Source: Cellvibrionaceae bacterium (GTDB lineage Bacteria; Pseudomonadota; Gammaproteobacteria; Pseudomonadales; Cellvibrionaceae). From it: a DNA stretch of 43,466 nt. Location of the stretch: positions 1 through 43,466 of the forward strand of contig JAOXRT010000026.1 in the NCBI GenBank assembly GCA_025800365.1. The letters are read 5' to 3'. The notes beneath the pieces were generated by a model. It did not search any database and was not told where the DNA came from. It saw only the letters and a list, made by a program, of their open reading frames with translations. Position 1 is the first letter of the stretch; the number at the start of each line of letters is the position of its first letter. Both the position numbers and the translations under genes were made by a program. Shown here piece by piece: positions 32,133-40,975 of the stretch.

Positions 32133-34358
32133 ATGAAAAAGTTGCTATTGGGGGTGGGCTTAATGAGCAGTGTGCAGGCCATGGCGTTTGAGCCTTTGAC
32201 CATTGAGCGTCTATTTGACGATCCTGACTTATCGGGTACAGCACCGCGAAGCTTAAAACTCTCCCCTGATGGCCAAAGAGCCACATTTTTGCAGGGCAGG
32301 GAAGATGATGCTGGCCGCATGGATCTTTGGCAATACAATATCGCCAGTGGTGAAACCAGTATGTTGGTGGATTCCTTAAAGCTGCGTGGTGGAGCTGGAG
32401 AAGAGCTGTCGGATGAAGAAAAGGCTCGTCGCGAACGTGCTCGTATTTCTAGCTTGTCGGGCATTGTTAGCTATCAATTTTCAAACGATGGCCAGCAGTT
32501 GCTCTTTCCTTTATCAGGTGATCTATACCTGTACGATATTGCCAAGAAGAATACCCGAGCGCTAACCAATGGCGAGGGCTTTGCTACTGATCCTAAGCTG
32601 TCACCGAAAAGTAAATATGTTGCCTTTGTTCGTGATCGTAATCTTTGGGTAGCGGGCACCAAGGGTGGTAAAGCCAGACCACTTACCCGCACCAGCAATA
32701 GCGATGAAGCTTGGGGTATGGCGGAGTTTGTTGCCCAAGAAGAAATGAAGCGCATGACGGGTTATTGGTGGTCTCCAAATGAAGATGCCATCGTTGCAGC
32801 CAAGTTTGATGAGTCACCTGTGCCAATTGCTAAGCGTTCAGAAATCTACGCTGATCGCACTGAGGTTATTTCACAGCGTTATCCAGGAGCTGGTACTAAC
32901 AATGTACTTATCAGCCTGGCGATTTTAGATCCAGAAAATAAGCGTGCCCCGATTGAGTTGGATCTTGGTGAAAACAAAGATATCTATCTGGCCCGAGTCA
33001 ACTGGTTGGCCGATGGCTCAGGTGTTTTGGTTCAGCGCCAAGATCGTAAGCAGCAGCGTCTTGATTTATTGCTGTATTCCGCAAAAGGCGGTAAGCCGAC
33101 AACTCTATTGAGTGAGGAATCACCGACTTGGGTAAATCTACATGAAGATTTACGCCCACTCAAAAATGGTGATTTTATTTGGGCCAGTGAGCGCAGCGGT
33201 TTTAAACATCTGTATCTGTATGATGCCAAGGGTAAGTTGAAAAACACCATCACCCAAGGTGATTGGCAGGTCGATGAGATCGAGGCCGTTGATCAAAAAC
33301 AGCAGCAGGTCTATTTTACGGGCACTAAATCTTCACCCTTGGAAAAACAGTTATACCGTGTCGACTTCAATGGTGAAAATCTAACGTCTATCAGTAGCAA
33401 GCGCGGTTGGCATAATGTCAGCTTTGCTAAAGATGCCAGCGTTTATATTGATTCTTGGTCAGACGATTTGATTCCAAGTCAGGTGAGTTTGCACGAAGCC
33501 AGTGGTAAATTGATTACTAATCTAGCTGCTAATCAAGTGAAGGATGGTCACGCCCTGTTTCCTTATTTTAAAGGCTTGCAGCAGCCTCAGTATGGCAAGC
33601 TAAATACCAGCTTAGGTGGCGATCTTTATTACCAAATGTTAAAGCCTGAAGGTTTTGATGAGCCACAAAACAAAAACAAGAAGTACCCAGTGTTCCTGCG
33701 TGTTTATGGCGGGCCAGGTTCACAGCAGGTGCAGCGTCGCTGGGATGGCCGCTGGGGTTTGACCGATCAATACATGGCGCAGCAGGGCTTTGTGGTATTC
33801 ACCCTGGATAACCGTGGCTCCGAGCGTCGTGGTAAAAAGTTTGAAGATCCAATTTACGAAAATATGGGTGATCCAGAAGTGCAGGATCAGCTAGTGGGTA
33901 TTCAATATCTGAAAACTCTGCCATTTGTTGATCCAGAGCGTATTGGTGTATTTGGTTGGAGCTACGGCGGGTATATGACTTTGATGATGCTATCTAAGGC
34001 CTCTGATCAAATTGCTGCCGGTGTTTCTGTAGCGCCCGTTACCGACTGGATGCTATACGATACTCATTACACCGAGCGTTATATGGGCTTGCCTCAGGAA
34101 AATGCAGCGGGCTATGAAAACAGTGCGGTCTTCCCGCACTTAGATGGCTTAAGCTCAGATTTATACCTGATCCACGGGATGGCCGATGATAATGTGTTGT
34201 TTACCCACGCCACTACCTTGATGGCCAAGTTGCAGAAAAACGGTGTTAAGTTCCGTTTGATGACTTACCCGGGTGAAAAGCATGGCATTACCGGTGATGG
34301 TCAGCGCACCCATGTGTTTACTGAAATTACCGATTATTTTATCGAGAAATTTAAGTAA
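32133..34358 (+). CDS. S9 family dipeptidyl peptidase (DPP IV-like), exported
   Basis: 741-residue serine exopeptidase with an N-terminal signal (MKKLLLGVGLMSSVQAMA). A beta-propeller domain (to about residue 480) is followed by the alpha/beta hydrolase domain. The triad is Ser610 (FGWSYGGYM), Asp686 (GMADDNVLF) and His717 (EKHGITG). Glu203-Glu204 in FVAQEEMKR, equal to E205/E206 of human DPP4, clamp the peptide N-terminus and mark dipeptidyl aminopeptidase activity. AGGAAAAGCT precedes the ATG. The protein probably releases dipeptides from oligopeptides in the periplasm. It diverges from the M1 peptidase, so both may serve peptide utilisation. Confidence 0.95.
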   Translation: MKKLLLGVGLMSSVQAMAFEPLTIERLFDDPDLSGTAPRSLKLSPDGQRATFLQGREDDAGRMDLWQYNIASGETSMLVDSLKLRGGAGEELSDEEKARRERARISSLSGIVSYQFSNDGQQLLFPLSGDLYLYDIAKKNTRALTNGEGFATDPKLSPKSKYVAFVRDRNLWVAGTKGGKARPLTRTSNSDEAWGMAEFVAQEEMKRMTGYWWSPNEDAIVAAKFDESPVPIAKRSEIYADRTEVISQRYPGAGTNNVLISLAILDPENKRAPIELDLGENKDIYLARVNWLADGSGVLVQRQDRKQQRLDLLLYSAKGGKPTTLLSEESPTWVNLHEDLRPLKNGDFIWASERSGFKHLYLYDAKGKLKNTITQGDWQVDEIEAVDQKQQQVYFTGTKSSPLEKQLYRVDFNGENLTSISSKRGWHNVSFAKDASVYIDSWSDDLIPSQVSLHEASGKLITNLAANQVKDGHALFPYFKGLQQPQYGKLNTSLGGDLYYQMLKPEGFDEPQNKNKKYPVFLRVYGGPGSQQVQRRWDGRWGLTDQYMAQQGFVVFTLDNRGSERRGKKFEDPIYENMGDPEVQDQLVGIQYLKTLPFVDPERIGVFGWSYGGYMTLMMLSKASDQIAAGVSVAPVTDWMLYDTHYTERYMGLPQENAAGYENSAVFPHLDGLSSDLYLIHGMADDNVLFTHATTLMAKLQKNGVKFRLMTYPGEKHGITGDGQRTHVFTEITDYFIEKFK

Positions 34359-34374
34359 GCTCCTTGTTTGAATA

Positions 34375-34447
34375 GGGCGCTTGTTACAGCTGAGCGTTGA
34401 TGTAAGGTCAACAAATCACAAGAAGTGATTAGACGTAACAAGAGCCC
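34375..34447. repeat. 73-base cloverleaf-like inverted repeat after the S9 peptidase gene
   Basis: GGGCGCTTGTTAC (34375-34387) and GTAACAAGAGCCC (34435-34447) pair at 12 of 13 positions. Inside are GTTGA/TCAAC (34396-34412) and AATCAC/GTGATT (34414-34430, loop AAGAA). TTT follows the right arm, so it may work as a terminator. The outer-stem-plus-two-hairpins plan is shared with the element at 29259. It is not a tRNA: the outer stem is too long and there are no tRNA landmarks. Confidence 0.65.
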
Positions 34448-34472
34448 TTTGTATGTGTAGTAGGCCTGCCTA

Positions 34473-34949
34473 ATGATTCAAATCGTTCCACTTTCCAATC
34501 ACTTAGAATTTATTGATGAGCTTGCGGCTTTGCATTACCAGGAGTGGCGTCACTTTAGCCCGGAATCAACCGTAGCCGATCAAAAGCAGTCTTTAATGGA
34601 TTCTGCGAAAGAAAGTGGTATCCCGTCGCTATATATCGCGATAGAGGGTGGTGAGTTGTTAGGTTCGGCAGCCTTAGTAGAGTCAGATCTAGATGAGCGT
34701 TTTGCTCATATGACCCCATGGCTTGCGGCCGTTTATGTAAAAGAACAAGCTCGCGGCAGAGGTTTAGCTAGCTTATTGGTGCAGCATTGTGAACAGGAGG
34801 CCAGTCGCTTAGGGCTTAGCACCTTGTACTTATCGACGGAGCATGCCGGCCCACTTTATGAAAAACTTGGCTGGATTAAATTGCAAGACTGTAATTATAA
34901 AGGCTACCCGCTGGATGTTATGCAAAAAGATCTGAGTGGTACTTGCTAG
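34473..34949 (+). CDS. GNAT family N-acetyltransferase
   Basis: 158-residue acetyl-CoA-dependent acetyltransferase. The acetyl-CoA loop is AVYVKEQARGRGLASLLVQH (R-G-R-G-L-A), followed by EASRLGLSTLYLSTEHAGPLYEKLGW, the standard motif A/B arrangement. A perfect TAGGC-CT-GCCTA palindrome abuts the ATG and overlaps the weak AGTAGG ribosome site, so translation could depend on local folding. It lies between the S9 peptidase and tetR genes. Substrate unknown. Confidence 0.87.
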   Translation: MIQIVPLSNHLEFIDELAALHYQEWRHFSPESTVADQKQSLMDSAKESGIPSLYIAIEGGELLGSAALVESDLDERFAHMTPWLAAVYVKEQARGRGLASLLVQHCEQEASRLGLSTLYLSTEHAGPLYEKLGWIKLQDCNYKGYPLDVMQKDLSGTC

Positions 34950-34986
34950 TTGGCCTTGGTGTTTTTACCGCTCTGCAACACGCTTA

Positions 34987-35640
34987 TTATTCCTGGCTCA
35001 TTTCAATCGCTGCTTTAACCATTTCATCACTCAATCTCAGTGAAAGTTTTAAATTGATTTCACGAGCCTTTCCTTTTTGTAAAGCGGTTTGATTCAGCAT
35101 AGTCACGGCTAGTTGATGAAAGAAAACGCTGAGCTGCTTAAGGTTTTGCTTGTTGCTGCTGTAACCAAAGCGCTCAAAAAGAGCGAGTAATCTTTCTGCG
35201 AACTGCTGATTATGGCTGCGCTGTAGATCCGCTAGCTCGGGAATAGAGGCAGCGATCTTATCGATGTCGGCGTAGGCTCTATAGTGCTGGTATTGCCGCT
35301 CTAATATCTGCATATAAATGCGACGCATCAGCTCGTAAATGTCATCACTTTCTTTTCCGTTTTCCTCAGCGCTGGCAACGGCACTTTCGAACTCCTTGTT
35401 CAGGGCCTGATACCAGCGTTCTACCAAGGCGTATAGCATGGATTCTTTATTGGGAAAGTATTGGTACAGGGTGCCGATGCTCAGCCCAGCCTGTTGGGCG
35501 ACGTGATTGGTGGTGAGTTTGGCAAAGCCATCGCTTGCTAATAGTTCGCGGCAGGCATCCAAAATCTTCGCGACTGATTCTTCGCCCCTAGGGGTACTCG
35601 GGCTTCGGCGCACAACGGCGGTAGATTTCTTACTCATCAT
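34987..35640 (-). CDS. TetR/AcrR family transcriptional regulator
   Basis: 217-residue one-component repressor. The start at the first of two consecutive ATG codons has GGATAAA upstream; a TTG three codons earlier is also possible. The DNA-binding domain is near residues 20-70, with FAKLTTNHVAQQAGLSIGTLYQYFPNKESMLYALVERW, a textbook TetR helix-turn-helix. The C-terminal ligand domain gives no specific clue. It diverges from a Tat-exported amidase with a perfect 14-base palindrome between them, so local auto-regulation and amidase control are likely. Confidence 0.92.
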   Translation of the reverse strand: MMSKKSTAVVRRSPSTPRGEESVAKILDACRELLASDGFAKLTTNHVAQQAGLSIGTLYQYFPNKESMLYALVERWYQALNKEFESAVASAEENGKESDDIYELMRRIYMQILERQYQHYRAYADIDKIAASIPELADLQRSHNQQFAERLLALFERFGYSSNKQNLKQLSVFFHQLAVTMLNQTALQKGKAREINLKLSLRLSDEMVKAAIEMSQE

Positions 35641-35725
35641 TTTATCCAATAGCGTTCAAACGCTAGTGTACCTCGCGCTCTGGTCGCTCGAAAGATTGAC
35701 TTTAGCTTAGCTGCATTTTAACATC

Positions 35726-35739
35726 TGAGCAATTGCTCA
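35726..35739. promoter_or_regulatory. Probable TetR operator palindrome
   Basis: TGAGCAATTGCTCA is a perfect 14-base palindrome in the 187-base divergent region, 89 bases before the amidase ATG and 86 bases from the tetR start. Size and position match operators of TetR-family repressors. Confidence 0.6.
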
Positions 35740-35827
35740 TATTGTGTGTTTTTGCAGCAATGTCTGTGGTGACAAATCAACCGGCGTATCAATGAGCTGC
35801 CGAGAATAATAAAGTTAAGCGAGGACC

Positions 35828-37330
35828 ATGATGAAACGTAGAGACTTTTTAGGGCACAGTGCAGTAGCGACATTGGCTGCTGGCGCGAGTACAGGGATTG
35901 CAGCGAATGCTTTGGCAAAGAGTCAGCCAAAACTTGCTAGCTCAGAACTGGCTAAGCTGGATGCGCTTGGGCTTGCAGAAACCATTCGAACAGGACAGGT
36001 GAGTGCGCTAGAAGTGCTTGATGACACCATCGCTCGTATTGAAACACTTGATCCAAAGATCAATTCGGTGGTGATCAAAACATTCGATATTGCTAGGCAA
36101 CAAGCGTCTAGAGCCAAGCCCCAAGGTGTCTTTGCTGGGGTTCCTTATGTTTATAAAAACCTTGCACCTTATAAAGATGTACCCTTTACGGGCGGTTCTC
36201 GGGCCTTTGTAAATCGTATTCCAAAAACAGCCAATGATTTGCAAAAATCCATTGATGGCTCAGGCGCCGTGGTAATGGGAATGTCCAATTCCCCCGAATT
36301 TGGGTTGGTGGCAACAACAGAGCCGATGCTATATGGTGCTACCCATAACCCTTGGGATCTAACTCGCAGTCCTGGTGGCTCCAGTGGTGGTTCTGCAGCT
36401 GCTGTTGCGGCAGGTCTTGTCCCCATTGCTACGGCCAGTGACGGAGGTGGCTCTATTCGAGTGCCGGCCTGCCAATGTGGCTTGGTGGGTTTAAAGTACA
36501 GTCGCTATCGTGAATACAGCAGTTTAAAAACTGGCTTTTTATCGTCTAAAGGATGCTTAAGTCATAGCGTAAGAGACACTGCAGCCTTCTTAGCTGTTAC
36601 TGAAAGACCAGATTTTAAAGGCGGCAAGGTTGGCTATGTGACGGCTGCCAGTAAGCAGCGTTTACGAATTGCCTACCACACTGAGGATGCCAATGGTTTA
36701 CAGCCCCATCCTGAAGTTAAACAGGCTATTGAATCAACCGCGAAGCTTTTGGCGAGCTTGGGGCATCATGTTGAAGAGAAAAAGTTCGAGCTTAATGGCG
36801 AAGAGTTGATGTACCACTTCTTAAGTTTGTGGTCTTCATCACCGGCTACCAAAAAAGTAGAAGCGGAAGCCCTATTAGGGCGAGCCATTGATTCACGCGA
36901 TTTTGAGCCTATGAGCTTTTACCTAATCGAGATGTATAAAAACCGTCCCGAAGGTAGCATCCAAAAGGCAGTGGCCTATTTTAAAACCCTCGCCGAAAGC
37001 GCTGCTAAGTTCTATCAACAATATGATGTGTACTTAAGCCCTGTATTAAATCAAGTAGCAGTTAAACTGGGTGAGCATGGCCCTAAGGTCGACCCCAAAA
37101 ACCTATTAGAAAGCAGTGTTGCTTATGTTAGCCATACGCCAACAGCGAATGCGACAGGCTTGCCGTCACTGTCATTGCCCTTACATTGGAGTGATGCCGG
37201 TTTGCCAATAGGTAGCCTATTCACCGCAGGCTATGGCCAAGAGGCAAAGCTATTGGCCTTAGCTTATGAGCTCGAAGCGGCTCTACCTTGGCAGGGTAAA
37301 TGGGCGCCTAATTCGGTTGTTAATCTCTAG
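35828..37330 (+). CDS. Amidase signature family protein, Tat-exported
   Basis: 500-residue amidase. The N-terminus MMKRRDFLGHSAVATLAAGAS carries a twin-arginine motif (KRRDFLG) and hydrophobic segment, so it is probably exported folded to the periplasm. The Ser-cisSer-Lys triad is Lys110 (YVYKNL), Ser185 (PGGSSGGSAAAV) and Ser209 (DGGGSIRVP), with spacings equal to those of FAAH. Two start ATGs are adjacent; GAGGA lies upstream. It diverges from tetR. Natural substrates of exported family members include amides and peptide or aryl-acyl amides; specificity is not predictable. It is followed by a hairpin terminator. Confidence 0.92.
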   Translation: MMKRRDFLGHSAVATLAAGASTGIAANALAKSQPKLASSELAKLDALGLAETIRTGQVSALEVLDDTIARIETLDPKINSVVIKTFDIARQQASRAKPQGVFAGVPYVYKNLAPYKDVPFTGGSRAFVNRIPKTANDLQKSIDGSGAVVMGMSNSPEFGLVATTEPMLYGATHNPWDLTRSPGGSSGGSAAAVAAGLVPIATASDGGGSIRVPACQCGLVGLKYSRYREYSSLKTGFLSSKGCLSHSVRDTAAFLAVTERPDFKGGKVGYVTAASKQRLRIAYHTEDANGLQPHPEVKQAIESTAKLLASLGHHVEEKKFELNGEELMYHFLSLWSSSPATKKVEAEALLGRAIDSRDFEPMSFYLIEMYKNRPEGSIQKAVAYFKTLAESAAKFYQQYDVYLSPVLNQVAVKLGEHGPKVDPKNLLESSVAYVSHTPTANATGLPSLSLPLHWSDAGLPIGSLFTAGYGQEAKLLALAYELEAALPWQGKWAPNSVVNL

Positions 37331-37343
37331 TAAGCGGTCAATA

Positions 37344-37383
37344 ATAGTGGGCTGGTGCCAGCTAAACCCAGCCCACTATTTTC
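37344..37383 (+). terminator. Hairpin terminator after the amidase gene
   Basis: AATAGTGGGCTGG (37344-37356) pairs perfectly with CCAGCCCACTATT (37369-37381), a 13-bp stem with 12-base loop and only a short T-run. It starts 13 bases after the amidase stop and ends just before the next gene. Confidence 0.7.
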
Positions 37384-37404
37384 TTGATAGTATGTTTCCT
37401 TCCT

Positions 37405-37917
37405 ATGAGCTCTGATTACCAATTTGAAGCCCTTGCTCCCAATCATGTTGAGCCCTTACTACAGTTTGAGCTTCAAAACCGTTCTTGGTTTGAATCGCTT
37501 ATCGAGGCTCGTCCTGCAAGTTTTTATTCAATAGATGCCGTTGCTGATCATATCCAGCAGACAGTAGATATGGCCAAAGAAGGGCGGGGTCGGTCCTTTG
37601 TGCTCTGTCACTCAATCAACATCATCGCCCGAGCCAATATTAAGAGTATTGATAATGGTAGAGGAGAGATTGGATACCGTGTTGCAAAAAGTTACACCGG
37701 CCAAGGCTTGGCCAGTTATTGCTTAGCGCGCTTGCTTCAAGTGGCCCAAAATGAATTGGGCCTTGAGCTATTACAAGCGAAGGTTTTGGAGAATAACCCC
37801 GCTTCTTTACATATATTGCAAAAGCAGGGTTTTGAAATTATAGCGAAAACCGAAAACTTCCTTTGCCTCCATGGCGAAAATCTAGCGGTTTTCGAGTTAC
37901 AAAAGTACTTAAAATAA
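37405..37917 (+). CDS. GNAT family N-acetyltransferase
   Basis: 170-residue acetyltransferase of the RimJ/RimL-like group (start MSSDYQFEALAPNHVEPLL). It has a binding loop GYRVAKSYTGQGLASYCLARL and the LGLELLQAKVLENNPASLHILQKQGF segment typical of the family. I start at the ATG rather than the upstream TTG at 37384. No strong ribosome site is visible before either. RimL-type enzymes often acetylate protein N-termini or small amines; the substrate here is not known. Confidence 0.85.
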   Translation: MSSDYQFEALAPNHVEPLLQFELQNRSWFESLIEARPASFYSIDAVADHIQQTVDMAKEGRGRSFVLCHSINIIARANIKSIDNGRGEIGYRVAKSYTGQGLASYCLARLLQVAQNELGLELLQAKVLENNPASLHILQKQGFEIIAKTENFLCLHGENLAVFELQKYLK

Positions 37918-38279
37918 CGCCTTAGAAGAGTATGAAAAAGCCCGTCTTTCAATATTATTATCCTTCAAGTATTGATTGCCCGACCCTTAATACCTAAATA
38001 TCAGTCCCGTTTGATCTTTTTAAACTTAAAAATTGCAACTATAGTGTGATTCATTGCTGGCTTGACTCTGGTTAAAGTATTAGGAAGTTCTTAATTTCCT
38101 CGTCTTCAATACTTAGCATACGGCTCAATTAGACGGTATGGCTTTAGTAAGATTGGCTTTGCAGCGCTCTTGCCATGTTGGGTAAGGGGACAGAGAAAAA
38201 TGGCGTTTAGCCCGGCTCGTTTCAGAGTTGAAGAACAACAACCGCGAGTTTAGTTCGACTTTAGCTATGGGGCTGCTGA
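37918..38279. other. Gene-free stretch before the diguanylate cyclase
   Basis: 362 bases with no credible gene, tRNA or recognisable riboswitch; in particular no c-di-GMP (GEMM) riboswitch pattern. A minus-strand frame of 75 codons overlaps the start of the cyclase and has no family likeness. Nothing further is supported here. Confidence 0.6.
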
Positions 38280-39305
38280 GTGTTACAGGGAAAAATACTT
38301 TACGATCTAGATCTTTCTGAATGGGAGTCAAGCGATAACCTGGCGGCTGCAAATATTCACAAGCAGCGGCTTGTAAAAGGATTAGCAGTCTTCTGCTTGT
38401 TGATATTCATTCCCTTCTCTATTCACAATTACCTTCACGAACGCTGGCCTTTGCTGATCATTAATCTGCTCTTTTTAGCTGCCTTTGTGCCCAGCATGTG
38501 GTACATGTTCCGCAAGGGTAAGCCGCTGCCTACTTGGGTAATTGTGCTGGTGACAACTCTGCTGGTACTGGCGACTTCAATTCCCATTGCTTATCACGGC
38601 TTGGTATCCGTTTTGTGGGCCTTCACTATCACAACAGCCTTTTACTTTTTGCTTTCAAGGCAGTTGGCCTTTGCGATGTCGCTGGTGGTCCTGCTGTGTT
38701 ATGGCGGTGTGAGCATTTATAGCCTAGAGCCCTATCCGGCGGTACGAGTCTTGATTGCACTCGTTGTAAATTTTTACTTGGTAAGTTTATTGGCGAGAAG
38801 AATACAGCGAGCTCAGTTCCTGCTTAGCGAGCTGGCGAATAAAGATGCAATGACAGGGGCATTCAATCGACGTTTGTTGGACGATTACCTAAATGAATCC
38901 CTTGGCAGTTATGAGCGCAATGCTAAACGTTCGGTGGTTGCTATATTTGATATTGATTTTTTTAAGAAGATAAACGATGAGCGAGGACATCAGGCAGGCG
39001 ATGCGGCGATAGTGGAGCTGGTGAGGCTAATTAAGGAAAACAGTCGCAAGAGTGACTTGGTGTTCCGCATGGGGGGCGATGAAATGCTATTGTTGATACG
39101 TGATGTCAGTATTGCGCAAGCGGAGGAGATGCTGGAGAGAATTCGAGCGCGCATAGAGAGTTGTGATGTGATCGGTACTTCATCAAGTGTCGGGGCCGTG
39201 TGTTGCAGTTTGGCAAATAGTTACGATGCCTGGATCAGTCAGGCTGATGAGGCGCTCTATCGAGCTAAGAGTCTTGGTAGGAATAGAGTGGTGCTGCTAT
39301 CTTGA
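38280..39305 (+). CDS. Membrane-bound diguanylate cyclase (GGDEF)
   Basis: 341-residue protein. The first ~175 residues form five or six membrane helices (from about residue 33), with no recognised sensory domain. The GGDEF domain runs from about 185 to the end: KDAMTGAFNRR, Asp224 (IFDIDFFKKINDERGHQAGD) and the active-site loop GGDEM (265-269) where Met replaces the usual Phe, which is tolerated since Asp and Glu remain. The product-inhibition I-site RKSD (256-259) lies exactly five residues before it. It should make c-di-GMP. The start is GTG with GGGG about 8 bases upstream; the true start could differ by a few codons. Confidence 0.9.
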   Translation: MLQGKILYDLDLSEWESSDNLAAANIHKQRLVKGLAVFCLLIFIPFSIHNYLHERWPLLIINLLFLAAFVPSMWYMFRKGKPLPTWVIVLVTTLLVLATSIPIAYHGLVSVLWAFTITTAFYFLLSRQLAFAMSLVVLLCYGGVSIYSLEPYPAVRVLIALVVNFYLVSLLARRIQRAQFLLSELANKDAMTGAFNRRLLDDYLNESLGSYERNAKRSVVAIFDIDFFKKINDERGHQAGDAAIVELVRLIKENSRKSDLVFRMGGDEMLLLIRDVSIAQAEEMLERIRARIESCDVIGTSSSVGAVCCSLANSYDAWISQADEALYRAKSLGRNRVVLLS

Positions 39306-39407
39306 ATCGAAACTTTTTACGGTAAATTAAAGTCTGGCGACTGCCATTGTAAAACGTTTGAAGGGTAGCTAAGCAACTGCTTGGAGAGAGCACAGTGTTT
39401 TAGCATA

Positions 39408-39437
39408 CCCTCTTAATCAAGGGGGAGATTAAGAGGG
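39408..39437. repeat. Inverted repeat between the cyclase and OmpA-like genes
   Basis: CCCTCTTAATC (39408-39418) and GATTAAGAGGG (39427-39437) are perfect 11-base arms with an 8-base loop between the convergent genes. There is no T-run on either strand, so it may be a weak bidirectional terminator or only a transcript-stabilising hairpin. Confidence 0.5.
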
Positions 39438-39482
39438 CCGAATTACAGGGATTAGGCAGCCGCCAGAAAACCGATAAAAAAC

Positions 39483-40163
39483 CTATACGCCGGTGCTGGT
39501 TACAAACACCTCAACACGACGATTGAGTGCGCGCCCTTCGGCGGTGGTATTGCTGGCTCTTGGCTCATCTTCACCGCGGCCTTCGGTGCTGACTCTATAC
39601 GAGGCAATACCTTTTTGAGCTAAATAAGATTTCACAGAGGCGGCTCGTCTTTCTGAAAGGTTTTGGTTATAACTTGAGCTGCCCTGTGAGTCGGTATGGC
39701 CAACGATGGTAATCGTCGTATTCGGGTAACTGTCCAATACTTGTGCCATTTTATTCAGCGTATTACGAAAGCCTGGCTTAATGCTGGCGGAGTCATAATC
39801 AAATGACACCTCGTTATTGAGGACTAATTGAATCGTGTCCTCTTTAACTCGCTTAACTTCGATTTCACGATTACGTTGCTCGGTAGCCAGCTCATCCCTA
39901 AAAGCTTGCTCTTGATTATCCATATATTTGCCAACGCCAGCGCCAGCCGCAGCGCCTACTAGAGCGCCGACGATACGACCACGATCGCGATTACCGTCAT
40001 TATCCATTTGGCCACCAGCCAATGCGCCGATAACCGCACCGGCTGCAGCGCCAATAGCGGTGTTGTTTCTATCTTGTTGGCTACCTGTTCCGGCGCAGGC
40101 GCTAAGTAGGGCTACACTGGATAAACCCAGTAGCAGGGTTTTGCCGAATTTGGAAAAGTACAT
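39483..40163 (-). CDS. OmpA family lipoprotein with glycine-zipper region (YiaD-like)
   Basis: 226-residue outer-membrane-anchored peptidoglycan-binding protein. The signal ends with lipobox LSAC (Cys23). Two glycine-zipper segments follow (NTAIGAAAGAVIGALAGG at about 34-51 and IVGALVGAAAGAGVGKYMD). An OmpA C-terminal domain is recognised by VSFDYDSASIKPGF, ITIVGHTDSQGSSSYNQNLSERRAASV and EGRGEDEPRASNTTAEGRALNRRVEV. Length and order match YiaD-type proteins that tie the outer membrane to the cell wall. It is convergent with the cyclase gene and divergent from the metal efflux cluster. Confidence 0.93.
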   Translation of the reverse strand: MYFSKFGKTLLLGLSSVALLSACAGTGSQQDRNNTAIGAAAGAVIGALAGGQMDNDGNRDRGRIVGALVGAAAGAGVGKYMDNQEQAFRDELATEQRNREIEVKRVKEDTIQLVLNNEVSFDYDSASIKPGFRNTLNKMAQVLDSYPNTTITIVGHTDSQGSSSYNQNLSERRAASVKSYLAQKGIASYRVSTEGRGEDEPRASNTTAEGRALNRRVEVFVTSTGV

Positions 40164-40415
40164 ATTGGGAACCTCTTTACTTCAAATATGGCCGTTTGAT
40201 TAAGGATCTACGACTCAGTTCCATGCCATTGTCTTTTAGTAAGATTAACGGCAGGTGAAGCGGATAAACGTCTCTTAAACATTCTGAAAGTGTTAATAAT
40301 GCCGGTGAAAAATGCAGTAAATATGCAGAAAATGAGTAAAGCTCTGTAAATCTGTGAATTCTAGGGCTAGTGTTGGCTGGGGGAGTTTGTTAATCTTGCG
40401 GCCATCAAACTACCG

Positions 40416-40895
40416 GTGCTCATTGTGGCTCTTCGCTTTCTTATCACATTTATGGTGCTCAGCCATATGCTAATTAATAGCATTGCGGCTTTTCACTATG
40501 CGGCCGATCTGGATCATCACGCAGGTGAAGGCTTTCACTTGCATGCTGATGAGCAGCTGTTTGTGGGTTTGAGTGATTTATTGAAAGATCATCATTTAGA
40601 TGATGGCATAGACTCGGTAGCTACTCAGTTTGGTGATTTATCTAGCAATCCTGAAGCTGCTAGTAATCACTCAGAAAGTCAGAGCCATTATTTACCCAGT
40701 GATACTCTGAATCCTGTAGCGCTGGATCTTGCAAGTGAAGAACATGATGATGGTAATCATGTCCACTTACAATTGGAGTCTATGCCCGCGTCCTTAGAGG
40801 TTATTACTAGCAGTGCGCCCGATATTCTTCATAATCGAATTCCAGCCTACCTAAGTCAGGCTTTCTCTCCACCGGTTCCTCCACCGACTGTTTAA
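40416..40895 (+). CDS. His-rich exported protein upstream of a metal efflux system
   Basis: 159-residue protein with a hydrophobic N-terminal segment (VALRFLITFMVLSHMLINSIAAF), then a His/Asp-rich region. Clusters are DLDHHAGEGFHLHADE, DHHLDDG, NHSESQSHY and EEHDDGNHVH, ending in a Pro-rich SPPVPPPTV tail. I do not recognise the family. The position just upstream of CzcC- and CzcB-like genes and the metal-binding residues suggest a periplasmic Zn/Cd/Co-sensing or buffering protein, analogous to CzcI-type leaders. The GTG start is taken from the frame; no good ribosome site is visible and a GTG three codons later is as likely. Confidence 0.65.
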   Translation: MLIVALRFLITFMVLSHMLINSIAAFHYAADLDHHAGEGFHLHADEQLFVGLSDLLKDHHLDDGIDSVATQFGDLSSNPEAASNHSESQSHYLPSDTLNPVALDLASEEHDDGNHVHLQLESMPASLEVITSSAPDILHNRIPAYLSQAFSPPVPPPTV

Positions 40896-40975
40896 CTCCT
40901 TCGATATTTTCCTTATTTAGGTTTAAACCGAATTAGGTAGCGCCCCTTGCTGGCGGCTGCCTTGTGGAGTTATAC

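Noticed and set aside
34375-34447. tRNA or integron attC reading of the 73-base cloverleaf
   Set aside because: The outer stem is 13 bp, there is no TTCGA-like T-loop or anticodon geometry, and the attC GTTRRRY / RYYYAAC core pair is absent.
38125-38352. 75-codon minus-strand frame before the cyclase
   Set aside because: It overlaps the start of the cyclase gene on the other strand and shows no protein-family pattern.
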